A DNA stretch of 59,946 nt from Butyrivibrio sp. (GTDB taxonomy: Bacteria > Bacillota > Clostridia > Lachnospirales > Lachnospiraceae), in the NCBI GenBank assembly GCA_017470505.1, contig JAFUYO010000027.1, forward strand, positions 1 to 59,946, written 5' to 3'. Of the stretch, positions 1 through 8,574 are shown one piece after another. The stretch's first letter is position 1, and each line of letters starts with the position of its first letter. The notes below the pieces were generated by a model. It worked only from the letters and a program-made list of their open reading frames with translations, made no database searches and was not told the DNA's origin. The translations under genes and the position numbers were made by a program.

Positions 1-477
1 AAAACCCAGGAGGTTTCACCTATCAGATCTATCAGATATTTATTGTTTATTGTTCATACCCTAAAAATGAACAAAACGAATAAATCCAGTATTTTCAACG
101 GTTTGTGGGGATGATTATTTTGTTTATTTCATTCCGGTGCCATGTTTTCCAAAATCTTACAAACTCATTTTTTTGTTCAAAACGAGTGATCTTGGATTCC
201 TCCTTCCGATTTTTGAAATTTTTTTACGCTACTTCCGGAAGGCATAAAAAATCCCTGCGTCATCCCTTTTGTGATAGAATGTCTGCAGGGTATTGGTTAT
301 GCCTATCCCGCCGGGGCTTCCGATGCTCTTTGCTTTCCAGGCTGCGCATCGGTTGTCCCTTTTTGATGGTTGGACTTCTGCATCAGGTTTGTCCTTATGG
401 TTCCGTTTAGCCTCGTCCTATTCAGTTGTATGGCTCCGGTATCAGGTTTGCTCTTACGAGTCCATTTAGCCTTATGC
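1..477. other. No supportable gene; tail repeat and weak hairpin
   Basis: Downstream of virD4 I see no convincing coding region on either strand. Elements of this type often carry a small membrane protein (Maff2 family) here, but no such frame is open. Positions 382-427 and 441-487 form an imperfect direct repeat. A 6-bp hairpin (CCCTGC/GCAGGG, arms about 251-289) followed by a T-run on the minus strand could be a weak virD4 terminator. Confidence 0.5.
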
Positions 478-2463
478 CTATTCAGTTTTTGCAGCATCAT
501 CTTCAATGACGCCCATATCATGCGTCTCCACGACTTGGCTCTTTTTCATCCTGAGCTTCGTCGATAGAAATGCCTCAACATCAAACAGGTTCTTCTCGTC
601 ATAATCAGACAGCTCCACATATCGTTTGTGCTTTGTGATATCATATTTGTCTGAGAAGAATGGTCTCACGCCTCTAAGCTGCATGATACATTTCCCGCCG
701 TCCATGACTGCGATTTCATCCTGCGACATCAATTCTTTCCCCGTTTTCTGATAATTAAGCCCGTAGGACGGGGACTGCCCTCTGGTATCCGACGTGTTAT
801 AGAGGTCGATAGTCTCTTTACCCAAAATCTCCGACATTTCTTTCAGTGTCGTTTTTTCTTTCCCTCCAAGGAATAAGGTGGTATCACAATTTCCCTCTAT
901 GGTGTCGGCATTATCCTTGTAAATAGCCTTCAACTGCGACTTCGACTGCAAAATAATAGAAGCAGAGATCTCCCTGCTTCGTATCGTTGCGATCAGTTTG
1001 TCGAACTGTGGTATCTGGCCGATATTGGCAAACTCGTCCAATAAAAATCTCACATGGACCGGCAGCTTGCCATGATGCTTATCATCTGCGCATTCGCACA
1101 AAAGATTAAACATCTGCGACTGCATCATCGCCAAAAGAAAGTTGAATGTTCCGTCGGTATCGGACATGATCATAAAGAGTACGGTCTTTCTCTCTCCTAT
1201 CTGATCAAGCTCCATTTCATCGTATTCCGTAAGGTCTCGAAGCTCCTTGATATCAAAGGGAGCAAGCCTCGCACCGCATGAAATTAAAATACTTTTCGCG
1301 GTCTTGCCGGCGGCCAATTTATATTTGGCATATTGCTTTACAGCAAAGTGTTCCGGCTCGTCTGCGGCAAGCTCTTCAAAGATCAGATCAATGGCGTTTT
1401 TGAACGACTCATCGTCCTCCCTCGTCTCCGAAGCATTGATCATATCTATAAGCGTAATAAAATTCTGTTCCTCTTCCACGCACTCGTAGAAGATGTATCC
1501 GATATAGGCCTGATACAGCAATTTTTCCGCTTTGACCCAGAAATCTTCGGTAGCCTGCTGACCCTCTCCTTTGGTGTTTACAATGAGCGTATTCACCAGT
1601 TTTAAGATATCTTTTTCGTCATGAATGTAGGCAAATGGATTATAGTGCATCGACTTTTTGAAATTGATCGTATTGAGCACTTTTATCTCGTAGCCCGCAT
1701 CCTGAAACATCCGGCCCGTCTCGATCAGGATTGTGCCTTTCGGATCTGTGACACAATATGAACTATGGAGCTGCATCAGATTTGGCTTCACAAAAAAGCG
1801 GGTCTTACCTGAACCTGAGCCGCCTATGACCAGAATATTTTTATTCCTCGCATATTTCGGTCCTTTTGGCTTGCCATCCATCAGCAGTCCTTCTGTCTGC
1901 GTCAGGATCACATTATTCTCAGGATCATTCAGATCCATATACGGCTCGATGTCCTTTGCGTTGCCCCAGCGCGCCGATCCATACTCCTCACCTTTACGAA
2001 ACTTTTTGGCATTCTTACCTTTGAAGTAGACAACCGCATACATACCTGCTCCGGCAACCGCACCAATCAACAGATCAAAAGGATGAATACTCGGCATGAT
2101 ATGTGAAAACGCTCCGCCAAGATTCGTAAGGCACTCCATCAGTTTATTAAAGAAATCCGGAGCTTCAGCTGTCCTGTACGAATACCCGATCTTATTGCCA
2201 AAGTAGGCAAACATCAGATACGGAAATATCTTCGTGAGGAGCTTTGTACCACCCTTTTTCACGAACTTCTTTGCCACAAATGTAAGCGCCTGATCTACCG
2301 GGTTACTCTTTGCCGCTTGCTTCTTCTCCGATGATTTTTTTGCCGGTTGTTTCTTGGAAGTCTTCTTTGCCACCGGCTTCTTACCACCGGTATTCCCTTT
2401 TCCGGTCGCCTTCTTTGCAGGTTTTGCCCTTGCTTTGGAAGCAGACTTTTTTATATCACTCAT
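478..2463 (-). CDS. virD4: VirD4/TraG-type conjugation coupling ATPase
   Basis: This 661-aa protein is a type IV coupling protein: an inner-membrane ATPase that links the relaxase-DNA complex to the mating channel. Residues 1-55 are Lys/Ala-rich and low complexity. Membrane-type segments lie near residues 75-150. A Walker A motif (GGSGSGKT, about 214-221) and a Walker B/TraG signature (FLLDEFANIGQIP, about 473-485) are intact, as is the downstream QSKSQL segment. The start ATG overlaps the stop of pcfB as ATGA and has a GGGGG-type Shine-Dalgarno. The length is normal for Gram-positive VirD4 proteins. Function is inferred from family membership and its pcfB neighbour. Confidence 0.93.
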   Translation of the reverse strand: MSDIKKSASKARAKPAKKATGKGNTGGKKPVAKKTSKKQPAKKSSEKKQAAKSNPVDQALTFVAKKFVKKGGTKLLTKIFPYLMFAYFGNKIGYSYRTAEAPDFFNKLMECLTNLGGAFSHIMPSIHPFDLLIGAVAGAGMYAVVYFKGKNAKKFRKGEEYGSARWGNAKDIEPYMDLNDPENNVILTQTEGLLMDGKPKGPKYARNKNILVIGGSGSGKTRFFVKPNLMQLHSSYCVTDPKGTILIETGRMFQDAGYEIKVLNTINFKKSMHYNPFAYIHDEKDILKLVNTLIVNTKGEGQQATEDFWVKAEKLLYQAYIGYIFYECVEEEQNFITLIDMINASETREDDESFKNAIDLIFEELAADEPEHFAVKQYAKYKLAAGKTAKSILISCGARLAPFDIKELRDLTEYDEMELDQIGERKTVLFMIMSDTDGTFNFLLAMMQSQMFNLLCECADDKHHGKLPVHVRFLLDEFANIGQIPQFDKLIATIRSREISASIILQSKSQLKAIYKDNADTIEGNCDTTLFLGGKEKTTLKEMSEILGKETIDLYNTSDTRGQSPSYGLNYQKTGKELMSQDEIAVMDGGKCIMQLRGVRPFFSDKYDITKHKRYVELSDYDEKNLFDVEAFLSTKLRMKKSQVVETHDMGVIEDDAAKTE

Positions 2464-2942
2464 AAGCTCTGCCCCCTGTTCTTCTGTCTGGTCTTTTCCC
2501 TCTCACGGTTCTTATCCATGCCAAGAGCCATATCCTTATATTTCTGAAGGACTTTCTTGAACGGAACACGTTCTTTCTTGCGGTTATTGCTCGCAACAAA
2601 TTCCTTGAACGCCATGGTCATGGCATCCTGATCCCTGCTCTTGAAGAATACGAAATACTTCGGTGGATCCAGCGTCTTATCTTTCTTCACGGCATAGTCG
2701 ATATGATATTTCCTTGCTACCCGATCAAAGGACTTGATATTGCTGTCGTCCACTTCAATATTCGTTGCTCCGGCATTCTGTTCCATAAGCTGTTTCAGTG
2801 TCTGCTTTCCGTGTGCGTACTGATGCGATTTGTTCTTCTGGGCATCCAGGAACATCTTCATCGCCTTTGCCAGCACATTCGCCGTCAGCTTCCCTGTCCG
2901 TATGGAAAGAGATACGACCTTTTGGTTTACTTCCTCCTGCAT
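2460..2942 (-). CDS. pcfB: PcfB-family conjugation accessory protein
   Basis: This 160-aa protein matches the PcfB (DUF3801) family, which accompanies coupling proteins in Gram-positive conjugative elements; in pCF10, PcfB is involved in DNA transfer. The N-terminal segment VVSLSIRTGKLTANVLAKAM is typical, and the C-terminus is strongly basic. I start at the ATG at 2942 because AAGGAG lies 6 nt upstream; an in-frame ATG at 2963 has no ribosome site. The 3' end overlaps virD4 by 4 bp, which implies translational coupling. The exact biochemical role is not visible in the sequence. Confidence 0.85.
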   Translation of the reverse strand: MQEEVNQKVVSLSIRTGKLTANVLAKAMKMFLDAQKNKSHQYAHGKQTLKQLMEQNAGATNIEVDDSNIKSFDRVARKYHIDYAVKKDKTLDPPKYFVFFKSRDQDAMTMAFKEFVASNNRKKERVPFKKVLQKYKDMALGMDKNREREKTRQKNRGQSL

Positions 2943-3022
2943 CTTTGTCTCCTTTCCGGGCATAGCCCTGTATTTGCAGTGGTGTCAGGGAGGCACCACC
3001 AGCCTGTGCAAATTTATTTTCT

Positions 3023-3343
3023 TCATTTCTTTTCTCCATCCACTTTTGAGAATATCCATTTGTCTCCATTGGCATAATGTAAGCAAAATCCCTGATAATC
3101 CGGTTCGTCTCTGCAATATTCAACCGCTTCATCAATCGTTAAGAAAATCCTTTCTCCGATCTCTTCCTCATCATGCCAGAGTCTGTCATCGCTACATAAA
3201 GTAAATCCATGATTCACAGATATGTCTTCAACAAAATCCTCCACGATGTTGTATCTCTCTGGTCCATCCGCAACGGCGTCACGGTACATGAAATAGACTT
3301 TATCCTCAATCATTACTTCTGTTTCCATCATTAGTTGCTGCAT
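3023..3343 (-). CDS. Small acidic element protein, unknown
   Basis: A 106-aa acidic protein that I do not recognise. It has no signal peptide or membrane segment and is rich in Asp/Glu, Tyr and Trp. GGAGG lies 7 nt upstream of the ATG at 3343. The start overlaps the end of the upstream 226-aa gene by 13 bp, so the two are probably co-translated. Its position between the replication genes and pcfB is where conjugative elements carry variable cargo or anti-defence proteins, but nothing in the sequence assigns a role. Confidence 0.7.
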   Translation of the reverse strand: MQQLMMETEVMIEDKVYFMYRDAVADGPERYNIVEDFVEDISVNHGFTLCSDDRLWHDEEEIGERIFLTIDEAVEYCRDEPDYQGFCLHYANGDKWIFSKVDGEKK

Positions 3344-4011
3344 TCCAATTCCTCCTTCAAAAGATAAATCGTATGTAATCCCGCCTGGAACTGTCCTGCA
3401 TCAGTCATGTGCATATCATCCAGAAGCAGACACTGAAACAGAACTTTCCTTATATCTGACAGATGAAATATCTGCTGATGTTCCGGCAGTGTTATGAAGT
3501 CCGGTATCTCCTGAAATGCCATGGCTTTCCTGTACATGATGCTCATAAGATACAGACCGTTTATGATATGCTTCCCTGACAATGGGAAAGCATAGGTTTC
3601 CTTATCCTCATATACGAAGCGATACTTCCCGATGTCCTCTTTCGGAAAATCAAAGTAGCATACTACCGACTCCACAAAGGTTTTATGCTCATAATCCGGC
3701 TTGCATCGTTTGGCATAAGTGATCACATTCAGATAGTTGGCATTGCGCTCCATCACATTATTCCGCCTGTGAAAACTATCCCCGTGGATAAGATGGTTTT
3801 CGGTATAGACATTATTTCTTGTCATATCATTTGCCAGATTTTCAAATTCAGCGATACGCAGCAGATATACCAGCACCTCTTTCAGCTTCGATTCCGAGTC
3901 GATCTCCTGTATTGCTTCTTTCGGATAAGCTATAGTGTCAAAGGTAAGCGGAGCACTTCCCTTTTTGATCTCTTTCTCAATCATCCTGCGAATATCCCTT
4001 GTTGATTCCAT
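3331..4011 (-). CDS. Element protein of unknown function (226 aa)
   Basis: A 226-aa, probably cytoplasmic protein with no family I can name. It is mostly predicted helical, with a His/Arg/Asn-rich centre (HLIHGDSFHRRNN around residues 72-84) and no obvious catalytic triad or CxxC pair. GGAG lies 5 nt before the ATG. A 23-bp palindrome (4027-4049) sits just upstream of that ribosome site. It overlaps the following 106-aa gene by 13 bp. Part of the element operon; function unknown. Confidence 0.72.
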   Translation of the reverse strand: MESTRDIRRMIEKEIKKGSAPLTFDTIAYPKEAIQEIDSESKLKEVLVYLLRIAEFENLANDMTRNNVYTENHLIHGDSFHRRNNVMERNANYLNVITYAKRCKPDYEHKTFVESVVCYFDFPKEDIGKYRFVYEDKETYAFPLSGKHIINGLYLMSIMYRKAMAFQEIPDFITLPEHQQIFHLSDIRKVLFQCLLLDDMHMTDAGQFQAGLHTIYLLKEELECSN

Positions 4012-4026
4012 TTCATCTCCTTCCAG

Positions 4027-4049
4027 CTTTTGGACCGTCGGTCCAAAAG
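4027..4049. repeat. 23-bp perfect palindrome, copy 1
   Basis: Two perfect 11-bp arms (CTTTTGGACCG and its complement) flank a single central base. The site lies immediately 5' of the Shine-Dalgarno of the 226-aa element gene. A second copy with one arm mismatch lies at 6156-6178 inside the rep gene. It could be a protein-binding site (operator or partition site) or an mRNA hairpin; no T-run follows, so it is not a classical terminator. Confidence 0.85.
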
Positions 4050-4120
4050 TTCCATAAATGCAAAAAGGGCGATTACAAGATTTCTCTCATAACCGTCCTG
4101 TCGCTGTCCGTAATTCATTT

Positions 4121-5332
4121 TCAAATATTCTTTATAAAATCCTTATCCCGTCTATAATCCACATCCACGCAGATGCCTCCTATTCTGAAAGCTGCGTTTA
4201 TTGCTTCACCCAAAACATCATCTCCTTGTCCAACCCTGGTGATGCAGATGCAATTGTCAAATTCATCTGTATCCGGAGACAGTATCCTTACCAGTCTTAT
4301 CCCGGAATTCAGACAGAGCCAATTTTTTGCAACCTCCCAATTCTTCTGCGCTTTTGTAGGCTTCCGGTTCTCATAAAACTCTATTGCAAGTTTCTGATTC
4401 GGAAAATAAAACTGTATCGGTATCCCGATAGGTTCCTCATCATTCTCGTAGAACTCCACCTCTGCCCGCTTAGCATAAAATCTGATGGAATTGTACTTCA
4501 TTTCCTCATCATGTATCTCCTCACACACAGGGCAACCGGCTCCATCGGCTCTGTCGCTTATCCTGTCTTTCCAAAGATGACCCCTTGCGCATTTCCAAAA
4601 TACAAACTTCCTGGATTTGGGGGTAAACATATTCGGCGTGATGACTCCGTTCCTGTCCATATCCCATTCACCGGCAAGCTCGGGATACAGAGTTTCAAGG
4701 TCATTGTGCCCCGGTTGAACTGCTCTGTCCTCGCAGGCAGGACATTTCTGCCCTTTAACACGGCTGTCAATGACTCCTCGCCATTCATAACCGCAGCTTT
4801 TGCATTTCCACCAGACATTTCTTCTGGACTTTGACCAAAACATTGAAGGCTTTAGATCAAGGTTCTTATCACTCCATTCCTCTGCAAGGAGCGGATATTC
4901 TGAAGCAAAATCATTAACTCCGGGAATCAGCCTTTCCCCTGCGCATACCGGGCATCCGTGTCCTTCGGTTCTGTCTGCTATACGTGCCTGCCAATGCTGT
5001 CCGCAGGTTTTGCATTTCCACCAGACCTTGCGATTTGCTCTGACAGTTACGGCTGACGGATACAGCGGATAATTCAGTTCCGACCATTCGGCAGCTAGCT
5101 CAGGATAAACAGAAGCCAGGTCATTAAATCCATACAGAACCTGATTGCCTGAGCAGAATGGACATCCACTTCCATTGCCTCTGTTCTTTACCGTTGCTTC
5201 CCAGCTGTGCCCGCAGGAAGCTCTCCACAGGATCCTTTTGTTGGAGCCGTAAGATACTTCCTCCGGTCTCGCTTCATTCTCATCAGACCATTCCTGCACC
5301 AGCTCAGGGTGCTTCTCTGCAAATGATATCAT
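4121..5332 (-). CDS. Zinc-ribbon repeat protein with degenerate nuclease-like C-terminus
   Basis: This 403-aa protein has four consecutive treble-clef/zinc-ribbon units of about 60 residues (DUF4379 type), each with a WWKC-CGHxW-type half and a GCPxC half. The first and last units keep fewer cysteines. The last ~100 residues resemble the Vsr/PD-(D/E)XK-like domain often fused to such ribbons: a beta-hairpin with FYFPNQKLAIEF, then helix and RLVRIL strand. The Asp usual before the YxP strand appears to be Gln here, so activity is doubtful. I start at the ATG at 5332 (AAGGAG 5 nt upstream), 29 bp inside the rep gene's end. DNA binding is likely; the exact role is unknown. Confidence 0.72.
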   Translation of the reverse strand: MISFAEKHPELVQEWSDENEARPEEVSYGSNKRILWRASCGHSWEATVKNRGNGSGCPFCSGNQVLYGFNDLASVYPELAAEWSELNYPLYPSAVTVRANRKVWWKCKTCGQHWQARIADRTEGHGCPVCAGERLIPGVNDFASEYPLLAEEWSDKNLDLKPSMFWSKSRRNVWWKCKSCGYEWRGVIDSRVKGQKCPACEDRAVQPGHNDLETLYPELAGEWDMDRNGVITPNMFTPKSRKFVFWKCARGHLWKDRISDRADGAGCPVCEEIHDEEMKYNSIRFYAKRAEVEFYENDEEPIGIPIQFYFPNQKLAIEFYENRKPTKAQKNWEVAKNWLCLNSGIRLVRILSPDTDEFDNCICITRVGQGDDVLGEAINAAFRIGGICVDVDYRRDKDFIKNI

Positions 5333-6629
5333 CTCTTCTCCTTCTCTCCTCCTCCCAATCCGTGTTGTAGTAGGTATGATTAAAATAATTCTGAAACTGT
5401 ATATCCTTCTCGTCCCTGGCATTATAAAGCGCCGTCAAAAGATACTTGCGCATATTCTTGATTTCCGAAGTATTCCTCTTGAATCTGCCAAGGAGATGGG
5501 TGAGCGTGTCGTAATCCATCTTCGTAAGCCTGCTCACAACAACCTGATGCGGATAATCCCTGCCGTTGATCCTTTCGGTTCCATCGGGCGGCTCTGTTGT
5601 GGCTATGTCAGCAATGACGCTGATAATCCCATCAACGATATTCCTCTGTTCGTGATATATGTCTTCCTCCAGGATACGGTCATACTCCACCTGCCTTTTA
5701 AGCATTTCGATATACTGGTCTCTTTTCGTCATGTCCTGTCCAGTCATTATCTGCTGCATCGAAGGAGCTGCAGTTACTTTGATGGGCTTTGACCAGTCGA
5801 TATGATCCATCCAGTCATCATCCGGGTTATCCACATCCTCTGCCTGACAAGACATGACAGGATCGTATTCTCCGTGTGTAATCTGTGTTGTATTCTCTGT
5901 TGTAATCCCGTAAGTATTCTCTGTAATATTCTCTGTATTTGTCCCACAATCCGTTGCAGGATATCCTACGGAATTTTGTGGGAGGTGGGTACAATTTTCC
6001 GCATGAGATGTTGCATTATTTTGTAGGGGGTCATACAAAATTTCGGGGGAGGTGGTACAAAATTTTGTAGGATATCCTACGGAATCTTGATTTCTTGGGC
6101 TTTCCGCGACTTTTCCTGTTGTGGATAAGTTCGTTTCAGGCATCCCTCTGTCCGACTTTTGGACCGTCGGTCCAGAAGTTCCTCCCTGGGGTTCATCATC
6201 AAAAGTGATCTCCTTCAGCCTGTCGGGAAAAAGCTCAATGAACATCACATTCGGAATCTTTGCTCCATTTGCCAATTTGATCTCACGGAAAACCTTTCTG
6301 ATCACTCCCATCTCTTCCAGCTTATCGAGGGCAGCCTTTATACTTCGCTTTGTCTCTCCGTAAAACTCAGCATACTGCTCATAGGTCTTCTGAAAGAGAT
6401 CGCTCTTAAAGCGCTTCCTATAACCTATGGTATTTCCTGTAGCCTCATCTCTGATCTCCACAGGTCTGTACCAGTAGACAATATCTGACAACAGCGTGAT
6501 GGCAAGCAAATACGGCTTGCCGTTATCACGCAGAATCGTCTTATACCATCTGTGCGGAGTGACATTCCCCGTTATATTTATTTCCCTCATGGCATCGACT
6601 GCATCGCTGCCGGAAGAGAATCCTCCCAT
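5304..6629 (-). CDS. RepA/DUF6017-type replication initiator
   Basis: This 441-aa protein has an N-terminal winged-helix initiator-like region (about residues 15-165, including TKRSIKAALDKLEEMGVI) and a C-terminal helical region (about 300-430) of the DUF6017 type found in replication proteins of Tn1549-like elements. The middle (about 170-290) is low complexity, Asn/Thr-rich, and encoded by repeated and palindromic DNA. I start at the ATG at 6629 (AGGAGG 9 nt upstream); the in-frame ATG at 6656 has no ribosome site and lies inside parB. It begins 2 bp after parB. It probably starts autonomous replication of the excised circle; this is inferred. Confidence 0.78.
   Translation of the reverse strand: MGGFSSGSDAVDAMREINITGNVTPHRWYKTILRDNGKPYLLAITLLSDIVYWYRPVEIRDEATGNTIGYRKRFKSDLFQKTYEQYAEFYGETKRSIKAALDKLEEMGVIRKVFREIKLANGAKIPNVMFIELFPDRLKEITFDDEPQGGTSGPTVQKSDRGMPETNLSTTGKVAESPRNQDSVGYPTKFCTTSPEILYDPLQNNATSHAENCTHLPQNSVGYPATDCGTNTENITENTYGITTENTTQITHGEYDPVMSCQAEDVDNPDDDWMDHIDWSKPIKVTAAPSMQQIMTGQDMTKRDQYIEMLKRQVEYDRILEEDIYHEQRNIVDGIISVIADIATTEPPDGTERINGRDYPHQVVVSRLTKMDYDTLTHLLGRFKRNTSEIKNMRKYLLTALYNARDEKDIQFQNYFNHTYYNTDWEEERRRRDDIICREAP
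5958..6085. repeat. Iteron-like repeats inside rep gene
   Basis: The 17-bp sequence AGGATATCCTACGGAAT occurs at 5958-5974 and 6069-6085. The second copy overlaps two 14-bp palindromes, TACAAAATTTTGTA (6056-6069) and GTAGGATATCCTAC (6067-6080). Variants of GGAGGTGGTACAA recur in between. RepA_N-type plasmids place their origin inside the rep gene, so this is a candidate oriV; that role is inferred. Confidence 0.6.
6156..6178. repeat. 23-bp palindrome, copy 2 (one mismatch)
   Basis: Same CTTTTGGACCG-N-CGGTCC(A/G)AAG sequence as at 4027-4049, here inside the rep coding region, with one arm mismatch that would be a wobble pair in RNA. The flanking bases extend symmetry by one pair. Confidence 0.8.
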
Positions 6630-6631
6630 GG

Positions 6632-7498
6632 TCAACGACCTCCTTTTTCCTTCCATTCTTCAAGGAGCCTTATGATGGTCTCCTCGATTTCTTCACTTGA
6701 ATAATCATCATCAAAATACTGATTGATTGTCTCGGTCTTTAAAGACACCTTGCGTGGCTTTGACTTTTCCTCCGAGAGGATCTCATGCACCAGTCCCTTG
6801 GTCAGTTCCTTATTCTGAGAATAATTTCTGATTTTTGAAGCCTGATCGGGTGAAACTAAAACCTCTTCTTCATTCATAATGGTCTCCACCCATTCCTGCT
6901 CTTTATCCTTCAGATAGGAAAGCTCAACCCCCGCACGGATTGCCAGTTTCTTTTCGTCAACCATGGCAAGAAGACCATCCGTAAGCTTCGACAGGGCAAT
7001 ATATCTCTGAACCGTTTTTGCGCTTTCCCCTGCATCCTCGCTGATTTCTTCAAGAGTGTTTCCGCCCTCGCTTCCCTGATGGCTCATGGCATCAAATTTC
7101 ATACGGTACGCATGGGCTTTCTCGCTTGGCAGGATAATCTCCCTCTGGAGATTCGTATCCACCATGACCACGGTAGCTTCATCATCCGAATAATTACGGA
7201 TAACTACGGGCATGGTTTCAAGTCCGGCAAGTTCACAGGCTCTCTTTCTCCTATGTCCGGCAATCAACTCATAGCCACCGCCCTCCATCCTTGGACGCAC
7301 GATACCCGGATTAAGAATCCCGTTTGTCTTAACGCTCTCCACCATCTCATCCATCTTTTCATCATCAAGGACTCTGAAGGGATGATTCTTAAATTCATGA
7401 AGGTCAGACAGAGGTACATCCGTGATTGCGGTATCGTCTCCGCCGACAAGGTCTGCAAAGTTATTGAGCTTTATCTTTCCTGCAATGCTCCTGCTCAT
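6632..7498 (-). CDS. parB: ParB/Spo0J-family partition protein
   Basis: A 288-aa centromere-binding protein. The N-terminal ParB/Srx domain (about 20-115) carries the CTP-binding-type motif (YELIAGHRRKRACE) and the NLQRE segment; a helix-turn-helix core follows (about 125-190), then a variable C-terminal dimerisation part. Its start overlaps the parA stop by 4 bp (ATGA). With ParA it should segregate the element when it is circular. No parS is obvious, though the 23-bp palindromes are candidates. Confidence 0.93.
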   Translation of the reverse strand: MSRSIAGKIKLNNFADLVGGDDTAITDVPLSDLHEFKNHPFRVLDDEKMDEMVESVKTNGILNPGIVRPRMEGGGYELIAGHRRKRACELAGLETMPVVIRNYSDDEATVVMVDTNLQREIILPSEKAHAYRMKFDAMSHQGSEGGNTLEEISEDAGESAKTVQRYIALSKLTDGLLAMVDEKKLAIRAGVELSYLKDKEQEWVETIMNEEEVLVSPDQASKIRNYSQNKELTKGLVHEILSEEKSKPRKVSLKTETINQYFDDDYSSEEIEETIIRLLEEWKEKGGR

Positions 7499-8295
7499 AC
7501 TGCCACACCTCCCTTCATATCAGAGAGAATTTCCTCAGTCAGCTCTCTGTAGGCATCCGCCACCTTTCCTTTCGGGTCATGCTCATATATACTGATACCC
7601 ATGGCGGATGTTTCAGCAGCACGGACGGATAAAGGAATGTTATTCTTAAAAAAATGTATCTGACCGCCATATCCTTCCGTCAGAAGGCGCATGATCTCAC
7701 GGGCATAATTTGTCCTCTCGTCCACCATGGTCATGAGAATTCCCTCAATTTCAAGATGCGGATTGATCTGACGCTTTACCTTACGGATAGTCTTGATCAG
7801 CTGCTCCAAGCCTTTTGCAGGCAAATATGCCGCCTGCACCGGAATCAGCACGCTGTCTGCCGCAGCAAAAGCATTGACTGTGACCATACCAAGGCTTGGC
7901 ATACAGTCGATCAGGCAATAGTCATACTGATCCTTGATCTGTTCCAGATATTCTTTCAGAACCATCTCTCTGCTCATGACATTTACAAGGGATACTTCCA
8001 GACCCGATAATTCGATGTTGCTGGGCATCAGGTCAACGCCCTCTTCATGATGTAAAATGCCCTCTTGTATATCAAACTCTTCTTCATTTATAATCTTTCC
8101 AAGAATTGTGGCAAGGGTGTATTCCATCGCATCCGGTTCCTCATAGCCAAGGCTCGCTGTAAGCGACCCCTGTGCATCTGCGTCAATCAAAAGAACCTTC
8201 TTGCCTGCTGATGCAAGACCAATCCCCAGATTCCCTGTAGTAGTGGTCTTTCCCACCCCGCCTTTCTGATTTGCTATTGCGATAATCTTGCACAT
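7495..8295 (-). CDS. parA: ParA-family partition ATPase
   Basis: A 266-aa Walker-type ATPase. The deviant Walker A motif KGGVGKTT follows the first strand, LLIDADAQGS is the A' motif and YCLIDCMPSLG the Walker B region. It lacks the N-terminal DNA-binding domain of long ParA proteins, so it is the short, soluble type. GGAGG lies 7 nt before the ATG at 8295. It is translationally coupled to parB by a 4-bp overlap. Its role is active partition of the element. Confidence 0.95.
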   Translation of the reverse strand: MCKIIAIANQKGGVGKTTTTGNLGIGLASAGKKVLLIDADAQGSLTASLGYEEPDAMEYTLATILGKIINEEEFDIQEGILHHEEGVDLMPSNIELSGLEVSLVNVMSREMVLKEYLEQIKDQYDYCLIDCMPSLGMVTVNAFAAADSVLIPVQAAYLPAKGLEQLIKTIRKVKRQINPHLEIEGILMTMVDERTNYAREIMRLLTEGYGGQIHFFKNNIPLSVRAAETSAMGISIYEHDPKGKVADAYRELTEEILSDMKGGVAV

Positions 8296-8314
8296 AAGCT
8301 TTCCTCCCGTTTAG

Positions 8315-8554
8315 TTACGCTTCAATCTGTTTGTTATGGTGTTTTTTAAGTCTTTTCTCTTCTTTTAGATCCCGGAACGAAGCAAATTCCCTAAGCCTCG
8401 GTCCGTCCCCACTGTTTTTCCTGATACCTGAACTGCTCATCAGTACAAAGCCTTTTTCTTTTTCCAGGCTTTCAAGCGCCCTCTTGATCTGATAGGAATC
8501 ATTCGCCTGAATCCTGACCTGAACCATATTTCTGTGATTCTTGTAGTTTTTCAT
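8315..8554 (-). CDS. Small basic element protein upstream of parA
   Basis: A 79-aa basic protein of unknown function, first in the par-rep operon apart from a possible leader peptide. The N-terminus (MVQVRIQANDSYQIKRALES) resembles small proteins placed at the same spot in Tn1549-like elements; no DNA-binding motif is certain. GGGAGGAG lies about 12 nt before the ATG at 8554, a long spacing; the later ATG at 8527 has no ribosome site. Possibly a regulator of the par-rep genes; this is a guess from position only. Confidence 0.7.
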   Translation of the reverse strand: MKNYKNHRNMVQVRIQANDSYQIKRALESLEKEKGFVLMSSSGIRKNSGDGPRLREFASFRDLKEEKRLKKHHNKQIEA

Positions 8555-8574
8555 ACTCTGATTTTTCTCCTCCC

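Noticed and set aside
303-521. 72-codon minus-strand frame overlapping the virD4 end
   Set aside because: It overlaps virD4 by 44 bp in another frame, lies in the duplicated segment and has no ribosome site.
4058-4834. 258-codon plus-strand frame opposite the zinc-ribbon gene
   Set aside because: Antisense shadow: the minus-strand frame has repeated zinc motifs and a good start, while this one has no motif or ribosome site.
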